DNA from: Nitrososphaerales archaeon TH526
Lineage (GTDB): Archaea > Thermoproteota > Nitrososphaeria > Nitrososphaerales > Nitrososphaeraceae
Direction: 5' to 3'
Length of the DNA: 13,239 bases
NCBI GenBank assembly: GCA_014523665.1
Contig: JAATVR010000280.1
Span: forward strand, 1 to 13,239
The notes beneath the pieces are model-generated. The model had not been told where the DNA came from. It did no database searches and saw nothing but the letters and a program-made list of their open reading frames with translations. The translations under genes were made by a program, and so were the position numbers. This document shows, piece by piece, positions 1 to 7,158 of the stretch (positions are counted from its first letter, which is position 1; each line of letters opens with the position of its first letter).

Positions 1-2
1 AA

Positions 3-530
3 ATAATTGACTTACCACTCTCAATGTTTGATGCAGCGCTATGCAGATGGGGTTTGATGTTATTCCCAGACCCTAAGGCAGGTTTATCTAATATTAACAA
101 TTCATTAGTTAGTGGTGGTCATTTCGCAGCAGCAGTCTGGTCTTCTCCAGACAAAGTTCCTTTCCTTTTCGTACCCATTAGCTCCATACTTAAAGAAACA
201 AATAGTCCTCCACCTCCGCCGGAAGCCCCTGGACCGTTTACCCTCTCCGACGAAAATACTATAAGGAATTTGTATATTGCATCAGGATTCAGAGAACCTG
301 CCATCGAAAGGATGAATGTGATTTTTGATTTTGATTCACCTGATGATTTTACAACCTTTACGGTTGAGCATGGTGGTCCTGCTCTTCAAAAGTTGATAGC
401 AGGTCAAACAAATGAAAGAAGAAAAGAAATATTGAAAGTAATAAGTAAAGCTGCAGAAAAGTATGTTGACGATACTACTGGAAAGATCAGATTTGAAAAT
501 GAAACCATTCTTATTGTGGGCAGTAAGTGA
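3..530 (+). CDS. Class I SAM-dependent methyltransferase, C-terminal part (5' end outside window)
   Basis: The frame is open from base 3 (IIDLPLSMFDAALCRWG...) and runs 175 codons to a TGA at 528-530, so the ATG at 24 is internal and the true start lies left of the window. The FDAALCRWGLMLFPDP stretch is the conserved segment after the SAM-binding half of UbiE/Methyltransf_11-type enzymes, followed by the usual GGHFAAAVW strand. A proline-rich loop and a helical C-terminal part (about residues 60-175) would form the substrate cap. The family moves a methyl group from S-adenosylmethionine to a small molecule or lipid; the substrate cannot be read here. The N-terminal GxGxG SAM loop is off-window. 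No frame damage is visible in the part present. Confidence 0.82.
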   Translation: MIDLPLSMFDAALCRWGLMLFPDPKAGLSNINNSLVSGGHFAAAVWSSPDKVPFLFVPISSILKETNSPPPPPEAPGPFTLSDENTIRNLYIASGFREPAIERMNVIFDFDSPDDFTTFTVEHGGPALQKLIAGQTNERRKEILKVISKAAEKYVDDTTGKIRFENETILIVGSK

Positions 531-661
531 ATCTATAATATTGTCTTGTCCTATTCTTGTTCGTTGCTGATTTCATATCGCATCACTAACTTCGTATACC
601 CTGCAATACCACGGTCCCACATTTCATACCTTCATTAGATAGATGCACAGCGGCAAAAGGG
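531..661. other. Short intergenic stretch between convergent genes
   Basis: The methyltransferase gene (plus) and the zinc-finger gene (minus) converge here. The only coding-like item is a 23-codon minus-strand frame at 551-622 (starts MWDRGIAGYTK, ends EISNEQE). It has no clear promoter, so it is not called as a gene. No strong terminator hairpin is seen. Confidence 0.4.
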
Positions 662-874
662 CTATTTATGCCTGCGAGAATCTAGCTTCCTTGCCTTCTC
701 CTCCTGAAGGTGATGATATCTATCACTTTCCTTGACGAATTCCTGACCACAATTATGGCACCGTAAGACAGCACCGTGATCGACCAATTCGTTGTATTTG
801 TGGAATTTTTCATGGCACTCACCACATTCTTGCTTCTTGAGACTTAAAGAGAAGTGCCCCGGTTTCATCTTCAT
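662..874 (-). CDS. Small C2H2-type zinc-finger protein
   Basis: This 70-residue protein carries two zinc-finger-like units. The first is Cys17-x2-Cys20 with His33 as a possible ligand. The second is Cys39-x2-Cys42 followed by His54/His55, in the CxxCGxxF...YHHL pattern of C2H2 fingers. The C-terminus is basic (KARKLDSRRHK). Small C2H2 proteins of this kind are common in Nitrososphaeria and are thought to bind nucleic acid or partner proteins; the target is unknown. The ATG at 874 is chosen because a TATA-like element lies about 26 nt upstream, which suggests a leaderless transcript. The gene stands alone on its strand and is convergent with the methyltransferase gene. Confidence 0.75.
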   Translation of the reverse strand: MKMKPGHFSLSLKKQECGECHEKFHKYNELVDHGAVLRCHNCGQEFVKESDRYHHLQEEKARKLDSRRHK

Positions 875-895
875 TATAAATGTTCAAGTTCCAGA

Positions 896-904
896 GTATA
901 AATC
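896..904 (-). promoter_or_regulatory. TATA box of the zinc-finger gene
   Basis: On the minus strand this reads GATTTATAC, centred about 26 nt before the ATG at 874. That is the archaeal TATA-to-start-site distance, so transcription would begin at or next to the start codon. The call is based on motif and spacing only. Confidence 0.45.
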
Positions 905-1350
905 TAATGTAGAATCATGGTTAGAATTTATCGGAGAACAACAATACAGGGGGTGGGAGAGACCAGACATAGTTAGTTAATACAATTGATAATGCTACTA
1001 CCTTTCTGAGCTTGGGATAGCCGAATTAGAAGTACAAATAATAATTATTTATTTCTAAAACTTAAAAAGAATACTATAATTTCGATGGGAATCGAGACAG
1101 CATTGGATGTAAAGAATGAAACATTAGGGCACATATTTTGGGAGTAAGAATATGGATAGCTTAAGTTAGCTAGAGCTGGCTAGGATACTCCAAATAGTCA
1201 ACCGACAATTAAAAGTGATATTGTTTAACTAGTACGAACATTTTATAACTACAAACTTGAGCTAATAGCTCCACGCAGTATGGGAGTATCAAACAAACCC
1301 ATGATATAGATCTGCTTATATCTTGGTTTTCCGCATCTAGAACTTTCAGT

Positions 1351-1368
1351 ATATCATTTTAATGATAT
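1351..1368. repeat. Perfect 8-bp inverted repeat, operator-like
   Basis: ATATCATT and AATGATAT are separated by TT. The repeat ends 5 bases before the ATG of a 29-codon ORF (1374-1463). The near-perfect dyad and its position just before a start codon fit a dimeric regulator site. AT-rich DNA also produces such palindromes by chance, and no regulator can be assigned. Confidence 0.3.
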
Positions 1369-1373
1369 TATCA

Positions 1374-1463
1374 ATGGAAACGTTAAAAAAAGAGGGATTT
1401 TTATTTACTCTTTCAGTAACACTTACCCAAATCACGTGTTGCAGCGGATCATACTGTCAATAA
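1374..1463 (+). CDS. Possible 29-residue Cys-rich peptide
   Basis: The ORF begins METLKKEGFLFTLSV and ends ITCCSGSYCQ. It has a charged N-terminus, a hydrophobic middle and three cysteines in the last eight residues, in the style of a small membrane-anchored or metal-binding peptide. It lies directly after the 1351-1368 palindrome. Nothing is recognised by family. An open frame this short can arise by chance, so this is a weak call. Confidence 0.18.
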   Translation: METLKKEGFLFTLSVTLTQITCCSGSYCQ

Positions 1464-1584
1464 TACATCTTGCTTGTGCTTGGACCATCCGAATGCATCA
1501 TCAATTCTTGGAAACGGAGTAGGAATAGAATGATTTTGCAGAATAAAAACACATTTGAACCATCAAGCGGATCACAAATAGATT

Positions 1585-1860
1585 TTACGACTCTTGGCCA
1601 ATGTGTCCGTATCCTAATTCAATCGATTTCCTAGCTATGCTGCGCACTCCTTCATCCTCATCATCCTTTAATAAGTCTAGTACCTCTCTGACAGATGGAA
1701 TCTTAAGATTTCGACTTCCTGCAGCTGCTGCAACTCGAACCGTCACATCTTTGCTCCTAGCAGCAATCTTCAGAATTTCTACCGATTTTATATCGGGGAT
1801 GTGGCTAGCCATTGAAGTCGCTTTTGAGGCAAGCATTGGTTCTGCAATTTTGACGTTCAC
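1585..1860 (-). CDS. Short HEAT-repeat protein (possibly a fragment)
   Basis: This 91-residue protein consists of helical pairs typical of HEAT/PBS-lyase repeats: a unit with EILKIAARSKDVTVRVAAAA (about residues 29-48) and a second with VREVLDLLKDDEDEGVRSIA (about 57-76). Such repeats form curved scaffolds for protein-protein contacts; no enzyme activity is implied. The start used is a GTG at 1860, preceded by an in-frame TAA 9 nt upstream. HEAT proteins usually have more repeats, so this may be the remaining 3' end of a longer gene. Another minus-strand frame just upstream (ATG near 1957, reading MGVGVRSKEQLHLLNQ) runs into this region and could be its former N-terminus in a shifted frame, but that is a guess. 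Confidence 0.5.
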   Translation of the reverse strand: MNVKIAEPMLASKATSMASHIPDIKSVEILKIAARSKDVTVRVAAAAGSRNLKIPSVREVLDLLKDDEDEGVRSIARKSIELGYGHIGQES

Positions 1861-2025
1861 CTTCGTTTACTCGGGATTTTGCGGAGCTGAACGTAGCTTT
1901 ATCATCAGCTTGATTCAAAAGATGAAGCTGCTCCTTCGATCGGACCCCGACACCCATTACGACTAAAGAGATGGATATTCAGCCAGAGGAAAGGGAAGAA
2001 GGACCAATTCACTACTTCAATTGAT

Positions 2026-2472
2026 GTGACAGGTAAACAGATTTCGATACTAGAAGTACCAGTTATAGTACCCCAAGAAGAAAAACTTCAAGAGCAGAAC
2101 ACTGGAATTGAACAAGTCCAAGAAGAATCTAGAGTTAGTAAAAAGAAGAAGCAGAAGCGAAGGCGCATAACTTCTTATTTATCAGACATTTCAAAGCAGG
2201 TCGGGAAGAATGGAAATCAGATCAATAAAATAAATATAATGATTCAATCCTTGCAGATGCAGAGGCAGGCCAAGCTAATAACAAGAGCAAGAGGAACTGG
2301 CCAGTCACAATTTCAATCAATAAAACAGATTCAATCTCAACTTCGTCAGCTACAAAAACAAGTGGTACGAATTCAAAATGACATTAAGAGAATAAAAACA
2401 GCTCCCGTAACAAAACCAAAATTTAGAAAACTAGTTAAAGTTAGACCTATAGCTAAAAGGCATATCACTTAA
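2026..2472 (+). CDS. Very basic coiled-coil protein of unknown function
   Basis: This 148-residue protein has an acidic/Gln-rich N-terminal third (to about residue 35), a Lys/Arg cluster KKKKQKRRR at residues 39-47, and a long Gln/Ile/Leu heptad-like region at about 52-125 that should form a coiled coil. The tail is again basic (KFRKLVKVRPIAKR). The net charge is strongly positive, which suggests nucleic-acid binding or association with membrane phospholipid. The GTG at 2026 is the first conventional start here, but the same frame stays open upstream to 1897 (reading ...KKDQFTTSID just before the GTG), so the true N-terminus may be longer or lost. No known family is recognised. Confidence 0.55.
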   Translation: MTGKQISILEVPVIVPQEEKLQEQNTGIEQVQEESRVSKKKKQKRRRITSYLSDISKQVGKNGNQINKINIMIQSLQMQRQAKLITRARGTGQSQFQSIKQIQSQLRQLQKQVVRIQNDIKRIKTAPVTKPKFRKLVKVRPIAKRHIT

Positions 2473-2549
2473 GTACCAAAGACAAAAAGTGGAAGCAGAA
2501 GAAGGGTCAAATAAGATAAGCCGGGTTATTGATATGAAATAATTAAAAA

Positions 2550-2668
2550 GTGAAATGCTTTAACTGCTCTTCTGAATTTCGTCCTGTCGGCGATGCGGAT
2601 ATTGTTATCATTGTAGAGATTTTTCCTGTTTTCATCATGATGGGGAATTATCAAAAGATAATTTATGA
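2550..2668 (+). pseudogene. Cys-rich zinc-binding protein with a one-base frameshift
   Basis: From the GTG at 2550 the frame reads VKCFNCSSEFRP. The next frame then continues CRRCGYCYHCRDFSCFHHDG to a TGA at 2666-2668. Together they give an ordered zinc-finger pattern: CxxC, then CxxCxxCxxC, Cys and HH. The two halves meet at 2577-2582 (CGTCCTGTCGGCG) and would join with one extra T. Without the shift, the first frame runs on as an unrelated hydrophobic stretch to a TAG near 2688. Either a single-base deletion has inactivated a 39-residue zinc protein, or frame change occurs in expression. The family is unknown; a small zinc-ribbon regulator is the likeliest former role. Confidence 0.5.
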
Positions 2669-2692
2669 AACCACTCTTGGAGTTTTGTAGTT

Positions 2693-2917
2693 TCAGATAT
2701 CATATCCTCGTTGCCTAAGATATTTCAAAGTTAGTTTATAGACTAATTCGTCATGATCTACTGTATCTAATACTCGTGTCCATGAACCTCTCTGTTCTCT
2801 AATAATTCTTTTGATAATAATCGCGTATTTTTTCTGGCTTCTTCCTTGCACTGCTCCATAGTTTTTATATACATGAGCACGGTTGTCACAACTTTTAATG
2901 GTATCAGTTCTCTCCAT
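2693..2917 (-). CDS. Small basic hypothetical protein
   Basis: This 74-residue protein starts at the ATG at 2917 (MERTDTIKSCDNRAHVYKNY). The middle is basic and likely helical (KKYAIIIKRIIREQRG), and the end is helical (LVYKLTLKYLRQRGYDI). The mix of charged and hydrophobic residues looks coding, and no competing frame is better. No family is recognised. It converges with the frameshifted zinc protein (24-base gap), and its 5' end faces the gene at 3048 divergently across about 130 bases. Confidence 0.4.
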   Translation of the reverse strand: MERTDTIKSCDNRAHVYKNYGAVQGRSQKKYAIIIKRIIREQRGSWTRVLDTVDHDELVYKLTLKYLRQRGYDI

Positions 2918-3047
2918 AAAAATACAACCAATATTGGAACTAATGACTAACGATGGTATATTTTAGAGAAGTGTATTCTTTATTATATTCAACATTTTAG
3001 AACCTTAATTTCATGAGCTAAAACGTAGATTTCTTGAATTGAATGAT

Positions 3048-3302
3048 ATGCTTGAAGAACCTACAGCCTATTACAAAAAACAATTAGCAGCAGCCACACG
3101 TCTTCAATCTTCTAATAAAGGGATTGTTACCTTGGATATTCTTGCAAATAAGCCCGTTTTTGACTCTTTAGTCAAGAACCTGGTAAGAATAAAGAGAATT
3201 ACCATACCATTGAGCGACGGCAAGCACCTCATTTACATAACTACGGAAATACCGTCAGATCATGAGAGGATCATCAATGGAGTCAAGAAACTGAGGCTTT
3301 AG
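3048..3302 (+). CDS. Small hypothetical protein, alpha/beta type
   Basis: An 84-residue protein from the ATG at 3048 (MLEEPTAYYKKQ); a TTG nine bases earlier would add three residues. It has an N-terminal amphipathic helix rich in Ala/Gln/Lys and a hydrophobic middle (VFDSLVKNLVRIKRITIPL). A strand-turn-strand with SDGKHLIYITTEI follows, then a short helix with a basic end. The layout resembles a small winged or roadblock-like domain, but no family is identified. It is monocistronic. The 130-base upstream region is AT-rich and shared with the divergent gene at 2917. Confidence 0.45.
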   Translation: MLEEPTAYYKKQLAAATRLQSSNKGIVTLDILANKPVFDSLVKNLVRIKRITIPLSDGKHLIYITTEIPSDHERIINGVKKLRL

Positions 3303-3686
3303 GCAAGTAATGAAAGATTCTGAGAATATTACACTCATTTCATGAAGGTGATTATAGAAGTTTTGTAATTATTTTAGTACGAACCGAGTATTTATTGATT
3401 CAGGATATTGAAGAGGTAAGACGGACAAGCAGTCACTATCATATATCTTTAAAACAGAATCTCAAGCTGGTAATTGCACAATAGTATTACATAACTAGTG
3501 TGAGTTATGGCACTTTATGGAATATGGTTTATGGTTTACCAAACTGATATTCTCCAGTAAGGTCTGACTTAAATTCGATCTTTATGCTTCGTTGCAAACT
3601 ATAAATATGATAAAAAGGATTGACACTACTTCCAGAGTTTTTTAATCAGATAAAGGAATTCGCAAATACAACCCATTTGTCTATGT
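3303..3686. other. Intergenic stretch with one start-less open frame
   Basis: About 380 bases without a confident gene. A plus-strand frame from about 3313 to a TAG near 3486 stays open for about 57 codons (contains FHEGDYRSFVIILVRTEYLL and DIEEVRRTSSHYH) but has no ATG or GTG at its beginning. It may be a gene remnant or chance. No RNA gene or strong hairpin is seen. Confidence 0.35.
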
Positions 3687-3950
3687 TTATGTTAACTCAA
3701 GTCTCAATACCTCTGATGAGTGAACACTCAGGAGAACTTCGCTTCCATTAAATCCTTCTACAAATGACTTATCCGCTATTACAGGATTGGACTCTAGTTC
3801 CTTTGAACTAGAAAAGTAAAGGGTTGTGTTCCTGTTAGAACTCTTGATTTCAGTAGTATAATGTTGCACCATCTCTCTTATGATCTCTGGGAGAAGAAAG
3901 CTCTGCTTATTTAGCTTCTGGCCCATGAGATGTAGCATATCATAGTGCAT
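3687..3950 (-). CDS. Hypothetical protein, possible remnant of a longer gene
   Basis: An 87-residue protein from the ATG at 3950 (MHYDMLHLMGQKLNKQ); a TTG one codon earlier is also possible. The first 35 residues are helical with a Leu/Met-rich face, and the rest is mixed strand with Ser/Asn/Thr richness (IKSSNRNTTLYFSSSKEL), ending in alternating hydrophobics (EVLLSVHSSEVLRLELT). No motif is recognised. It lies 108 bases downstream of the glycosyltransferase pseudogene on the same strand, and the AT-rich gap could hold its promoter. Confidence 0.35.
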   Translation of the reverse strand: MHYDMLHLMGQKLNKQSFLLPEIIREMVQHYTTEIKSSNRNTTLYFSSSKELESNPVIADKSFVEGFNGSEVLLSVHSSEVLRLELT

Positions 3951-4058
3951 CAATATCTTAAATAAAAAGACTAATACTAAGGATATCTGTAATAACAGAT
4001 TTGACTAACACAGCTATTAGTAACACTTGTTCTTATAAATACAGATAATGAGGCCCAT

Positions 4059-5037
4059 TTATGTGTGGTCATCTCGCAGTAATTGAGACCAATCAACTTC
4101 AATGTGCCCTTTCATAAGCTTCCGTGCATTTTTTACAATTTTTGCAGGATCGGGGTCTTTCCTGATTAACTCTGCCAATTCCGTTTCATTTTCGACTGCA
4201 AAGCAATTGTAATTTTCCTTAAAGTCACAATATTTACGAGGTATATCCTTACCCTCAAGCCACTATCTATGTAATATTAAAGCACACCCATTGTGTATGG
4301 CTTCCAAAAAAGTGTACCGAGTTCCACCACCATCCCATTTAAGAGACGACAGATCGATAACGAATTTTACCTTAGCGAGCATCTCTGATAAAGTTGAAAA
4401 AGATTTGTTGAATTGACCATAGTAGTATTTATTGAAATCCTTTTTTAAGCTCCCGAGGTAGAAATGTACATACATGCGACTTGGGCATCCGAATAACTTT
4501 ATCTCTTGATGCTCATTCAAGTATTTGTTTGCTTTTATTATTACATCTATATTCTTCTCGAAGCTAATTCTAGAAATAGATATGCACCTTCTCGAGAATG
4601 TTTAGAAACTATTGGATAAGGATAAAAAGGATGATGGAGAAAAAGACTATTCAGATTATATTTAACCTTGAGATAATCTTGAACTGTTTTTCTTATTGTA
4701 ACTAGTTTCCAGGTAGTTATATGTGGCAAAATTTTATTGGAAATATCCCTATAGTCGTGGACTACAAGTATTATTTCGTGAGTAATTTTTCTTTCATTTA
4801 ACTTATGTAGATATGTACATAGTTATCCTTAATCAATGTTATAAATGGGCGTCTGATATTCTTTAGGAGATCTGCTGAAATATTACGATAAGACAACCCA
4901 TATCCAAAATCACGCAGTCTGCTTTCAGATCTTGTGGCACATCGCAATACAATATTTTTTCTTCTGTTGCGTAACTTATGTAAAAGATGAGCAGTAAAAG
5001 TCGTGCCCCCACCATAAAGATACCGGTGCAAAAACAT
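4059..5037 (-). pseudogene. GT-B-type glycosyltransferase, broken by two frameshifts and a nonsense codon
   Basis: Four pieces on the minus strand read as one protein of about 325 residues. (1) From the ATG at 5037: MFLHRYLYGGGTTFTAHLL, a Gly-rich N-terminal loop. (2) After a shift near 4805-4825: TYLHKLNERKITHEIILVVH through HHPFYPYPIVSKHSREGA. (3) After a one-base loss near 4578-4590: ISISRISFEKNIDVIIKANK, then the C-terminal donor-side motif GGGTRYTFLEAIHNGCALIL. (4) After an in-frame TAG at 4263-4265: WLEGKDIPRKYCDFKENYN to a TAA at 4059. The RISFEKN...VIIKAN stretch and the C-terminal Glu-containing helix are GT4/GT1-like hallmarks. Such enzymes transfer sugars from activated donors to glycans or lipids. 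The start has an AGGAGAAAGG purine tract 8 nt upstream and an in-frame TAA before it. As it stands the gene cannot make the full enzyme. Confidence 0.72.
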
Positions 5038-5072
5038 GGTAGTATCCTTTCTCCTTTAGAGTTCTAGTTTCT

Positions 5073-5246
5073 TTACTTACAATGAGCTGATTCACTAGAA
5101 AATGCTGGATTAACTATACATGATTCTTTATTGGGATCTATTCCCTTAACTCCTTCTATTTCAAGCTCGACTGAATTTTTTATATTAAGCCATCGACGCT
5201 TTCCATCAATACCAAATTCGATTGGAACAGACTTTACTCCTAACAT
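5073..5246 (-). CDS. Small hypothetical protein upstream of the glycosyltransferase pseudogene
   Basis: A 57-residue protein from the ATG at 5246 (MLGVKSVPIEFGIDGKRRW), with alternating strand-like segments (NSVELEIEGVKGIDPN) and two cysteines. The frame stays open eight codons further upstream to a TAA at 5271-5273. Beyond that TAA, only GGT, TTA and a TAG separate it from the end of the next upstream ORF (5280-5483) in the same frame. It could therefore be the second half of one 137-codon gene interrupted by two stops, or a separate small gene. Family not recognised. Confidence 0.4.
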   Translation of the reverse strand: MLGVKSVPIEFGIDGKRRWLNIKNSVELEIEGVKGIDPNKESCIVNPAFSSESAHCK

Positions 5247-5279
5247 TTCGCCAATGAAATTAACTGTTAGTTAACCTAA

Positions 5280-5483
5280 CTAATCTTGATCAGTACCCTT
5301 CACTGTTCTTATTTCAACTATGTAGAAAGGAGCTAATGTAGACACATCATCAGATTTCTTATTCAACTCACGAATAAGTAAATCATGTATTAGGCCAGAA
5401 TCTACTTTCGGAAGATCTATTTGATATAATGTCTGCAATCCCTGAAAGGCTCTTCTTATCTGCCGTAATTCATTGGTTGACAT
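5280..5483 (-). CDS. Hypothetical protein, N-terminal helical domain
   Basis: A 67-residue protein from the ATG at 5483 (MSTNELRQIRRAFQGLQTLY), ending ...FYIVEIRTVKGTDQD at a TAG. The first 55 residues should form two or three helices (QIRRAFQGLQTLYQIDLPKV, LIHDLLIRELNKK), followed by a strand. The strand is cut off by the stop, which suggests truncation. The same frame resumes four codons later as the 5073-5246 ORF. The start follows an AT-rich leader (GATATAA directly before the ATG). No family can be named. Confidence 0.45.
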   Translation of the reverse strand: MSTNELRQIRRAFQGLQTLYQIDLPKVDSGLIHDLLIRELNKKSDDVSTLAPFYIVEIRTVKGTDQD

Positions 5484-5557
5484 TTATATCGAGTTAATGT
5501 TCACATGAAAGTAAAAAAAATGCTAGTATACTGCCATTGATGTAATATTATAGTAGA

Positions 5558-6085
5558 TCAGATCAGAGCTAGTCTGGAGCAAAATCCCATAACTCCCCCA
5601 AACAGCATGTGCAAGGCAAGTGAACCTATGACAATAGTATCAGACAATTCAAGGAGTTGGTCCGTAACTGCTTGAATATCGCCTGCAGCCAAGCCATTAG
5701 CCATATCAGAAAGTGCGGGTTGTATGACAAAATAATGCAATGGCAGAAAGAGAACGCCCCATACTATTACTCCAGCTAGTATGCCTGTGCCTATTCCCTT
5801 ATGCATAGAACTTATATGAAATATTCTAATGCGTTTTGATACATAGTTGTAGATTATTGAAATTATTACTGCTGTAACCATGAATAGAAGAAAGCCTACA
5901 TACATTGCATAGTCAGAATTGACTCCAAAGACTATTCCAATCATTTTATAGAAAGTGCCTGGGGGAACATTTAGTTGAGAATCAACAGCTAAGAATAATC
6001 CAAATATTGCCCAGGCTGCAGTTAGACCAGCGATTATACCTGATGGTCTTTTAATATCCGTGGTCCTTAATGTTTCCGAGGACAT
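5558..6085 (-). CDS. Intact four-helix membrane protein of unknown function
   Basis: This 175-residue protein has four predicted transmembrane helices at about 16-33, 58-80, 96-117 and 151-172. A polar loop at 34-57 contains PPGTFYKMIG, a basic cytoplasmic-type loop lies at 81-95 (SKRIRIFHISSMHKG), and an amphipathic acidic helix at 123-150 (LAAGDIQAVTDQLLELSDT). Histidines next to membrane segments (His90, His95, His117, His159) could bind metal or haem, but no motif proves this. The basic 81-95 loop suggests it faces the cytoplasm. Upstream of the ATG at 6085 are TATA-like sequences at about 6095-6103 and 6111-6119. The gene is undamaged, unlike most neighbours, so it is probably under selection. 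It is similar in style to conserved thaumarchaeal membrane proteins of unknown function. Confidence 0.7.
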   Translation of the reverse strand: MSSETLRTTDIKRPSGIIAGLTAAWAIFGLFLAVDSQLNVPPGTFYKMIGIVFGVNSDYAMYVGFLLFMVTAVIISIIYNYVSKRIRIFHISSMHKGIGTGILAGVIVWGVLFLPLHYFVIQPALSDMANGLAAGDIQAVTDQLLELSDTIVIGSLALHMLFGGVMGFCSRLALI

Positions 6086-6272
6086 TCAGTCAGATATTAT
6101 ATACAGATACGAATATTTAGACTTAGGTAATGATAATATACATATATTGTTTACTTATTTGCAATAAGTTATAGAATTCAATTAGGGATGCAACTCTATG
6201 TATAGGAATTCACAAGAGATTTTAATAGTTCAGAACTTGAATCACGAGCACCTTTTTAACCTATTCGAATAA

Positions 6273-6626
6273 TTTTCCTATCTAGGATTATTTTTACTAA
6301 GCCCTATACAGGTATCGGCACAACCTCTCACAAAGGACACTTTGACTGGAAATGTAGCGGAAGTGGATATTTCAATAGATCCTGCAGAACCACTGCCGGA
6401 TAACGGAACGGTAACTATTAGCACAGAAGGTGCTACAGATACAGACATGAGTGCATTTCCACCTAAAGGGGTTTATGTCATTATATCAAATGATACCGTT
6501 ACAGTAACGAATCAAACCGTAGATATTGGAACGACTGAGGAATACTTCGCCTGTACCGACCAATGCATCCGTGATTGTTTTTTAGCTGCATTTCCTCACA
6601 GTGCAATTAATCGATTAAGCTATTAG
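6273..6626 (+). pseudogene. Exported Thr/Asp-rich protein whose signal peptide lacks a start codon
   Basis: The frame from 6273 to the TAG at 6624-6626 begins FSYLGLFLLSPIQVSAQPLT, the hydrophobic core and cleavage-site end of a signal peptide (VSA-QP). It continues as a beta-rich, Ser/Thr/Asp-rich domain (TGNVAEVDISIDPAEPLPDN, ISNDTVTVTNQTVDIGTT). There is no ATG, GTG or TTG before codon 24 (TTG at 6342), and a TAA sits directly upstream, so the N-terminal region of the signal peptide is missing or shifted. The tail after about residue 94 (EEYFACTDQCIRDCFL) changes in character, which hints at a second frame shift. Such proteins are typical secreted surface proteins of Nitrososphaeria. A start at 6342 would give a cytoplasmic 94-residue product. 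Confidence 0.45.
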
Positions 6627-6631
6627 ATCTA

Positions 6632-6907
6632 TTATTGTGCTGTGCTGTTATGTTCATGCTGAAGTTCTTCGAATGAAGGCGCCCTAGGTATGTATGATTC
6701 ATGCGTGGTTATAGCTACAGTATTCGGTCCCTCTAGATTAGCGGTTCCATTAGCTATATATTTTAAGATTACATCAATAACAGGATCGCCAAAACCGAAT
6801 TGTGCGTGATATACACACATGTCTGGTGGATCAGATACTCAATATATCCGAGAGTAGTAGGCGTAACGTCCGGTGCTCTCCCCACCAGTACCTGAAACAG
6901 AGGAGAA
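6632..6907 (-). pseudogene. Protein fragment with an internal stop codon
   Basis: The minus-strand frame opens after a TAG at 6908-6910 and reads GTGGESTGRYAYYSRIY, an in-frame TGA at 6839-6841, then VSDPPDMCVYHAQFGFGDPV and on to HNSTAQ and a stop at 6632. The sequence on both sides of the TGA looks like one continuous protein (aromatic-rich, then a helix DVILKYIANGTANL, then HESYIPRAPSFEEL), so the TGA is probably a nonsense mutation. The N-terminal part is absent. The ATG at 6820 could restart translation of the last 62 codons. No family is assigned. It is convergent with, and nearly touches, the 6273-6626 frame. Confidence 0.4.
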
Positions 6908-6931
6908 CTAGGATCAGAAGAGAATGAGAAA

Positions 6932-7158
6932 ATGACTTGGAGTGACAGGTGGATTATGTTAAATCCTGAAGATAACGAGGGGAAACAGAAGGTTGCAGAT
7001 AAAAAGATAAAGCCGCTAAGAGAGAAGGAGATGCACATGACGATAGTAATAATTATGATGAGTACGGTATGGATTCAAATGGTAAAGTGAATTCGCATGA
7101 TGATAAAGATCGAAATGATGTAGTAACAAAGGACCAACAATAGGAAGAACCTAAATGA
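6932..7158 (+). pseudogene. Asp/Asn-rich low-complexity protein remnant
   Basis: From the ATG at 6932 the frame reads MTWSDRWIMLNPEDNEGKQK and reaches a GATAAAAAGATAAAG run near 7000. With one added A, the following frame continues DKAAKREGDAHDDSNNYDE and GMDSNGKVNSHDDKDRNDVV to a TAG at 7141, and five codons later a TGA. The composition matches acidic linkers of secreted archaeal proteins. A competing minus-strand frame (6769-7038) is hydrophobic and low-complexity, consistent with being its antisense. The one-base slip in an A-run and the short length point to a decayed gene. This is a tentative call. Confidence 0.3.

Larger units (their letters stand above)
981..1584. other. Long AT-rich stretch with no confident gene
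   Basis: About 600 bases without a convincing gene. A plus-strand frame ending at 980 (from about 879, containing YKSNVESWLEFIGEQQYRGW) looks protein-like but lacks its own start, and may be the tail of a lost gene. A small imperfect-repeat patch near 1160-1185 and a 6-bp inverted repeat GAGCTA-A-TAGCTC at 1259-1271 are visible. The palindrome at 1351-1368 and the small ORF at 1374-1463 are listed separately. A 27-codon open stretch on the minus strand (about 1449-1535, containing DDAFGWSKHKQD, ending at a TGA) may be another remnant. Confidence 0.4.

Noticed and set aside
1601..1966. Plus-strand 121-codon ORF
   Set aside because: Lies antisense to the HEAT-repeat gene over most of its length. 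The HEAT frame has clear repeat structure, while this one is Ser/Leu/Ala-rich without motifs.
6769..7038. Minus-strand 89-codon hydrophobic ORF
   Set aside because: Ser/Phe/Leu-rich, biased composition. It overlaps two better-supported frames (the 6632-6907 fragment and the plus-strand D/N-rich frame) and shows no family features.
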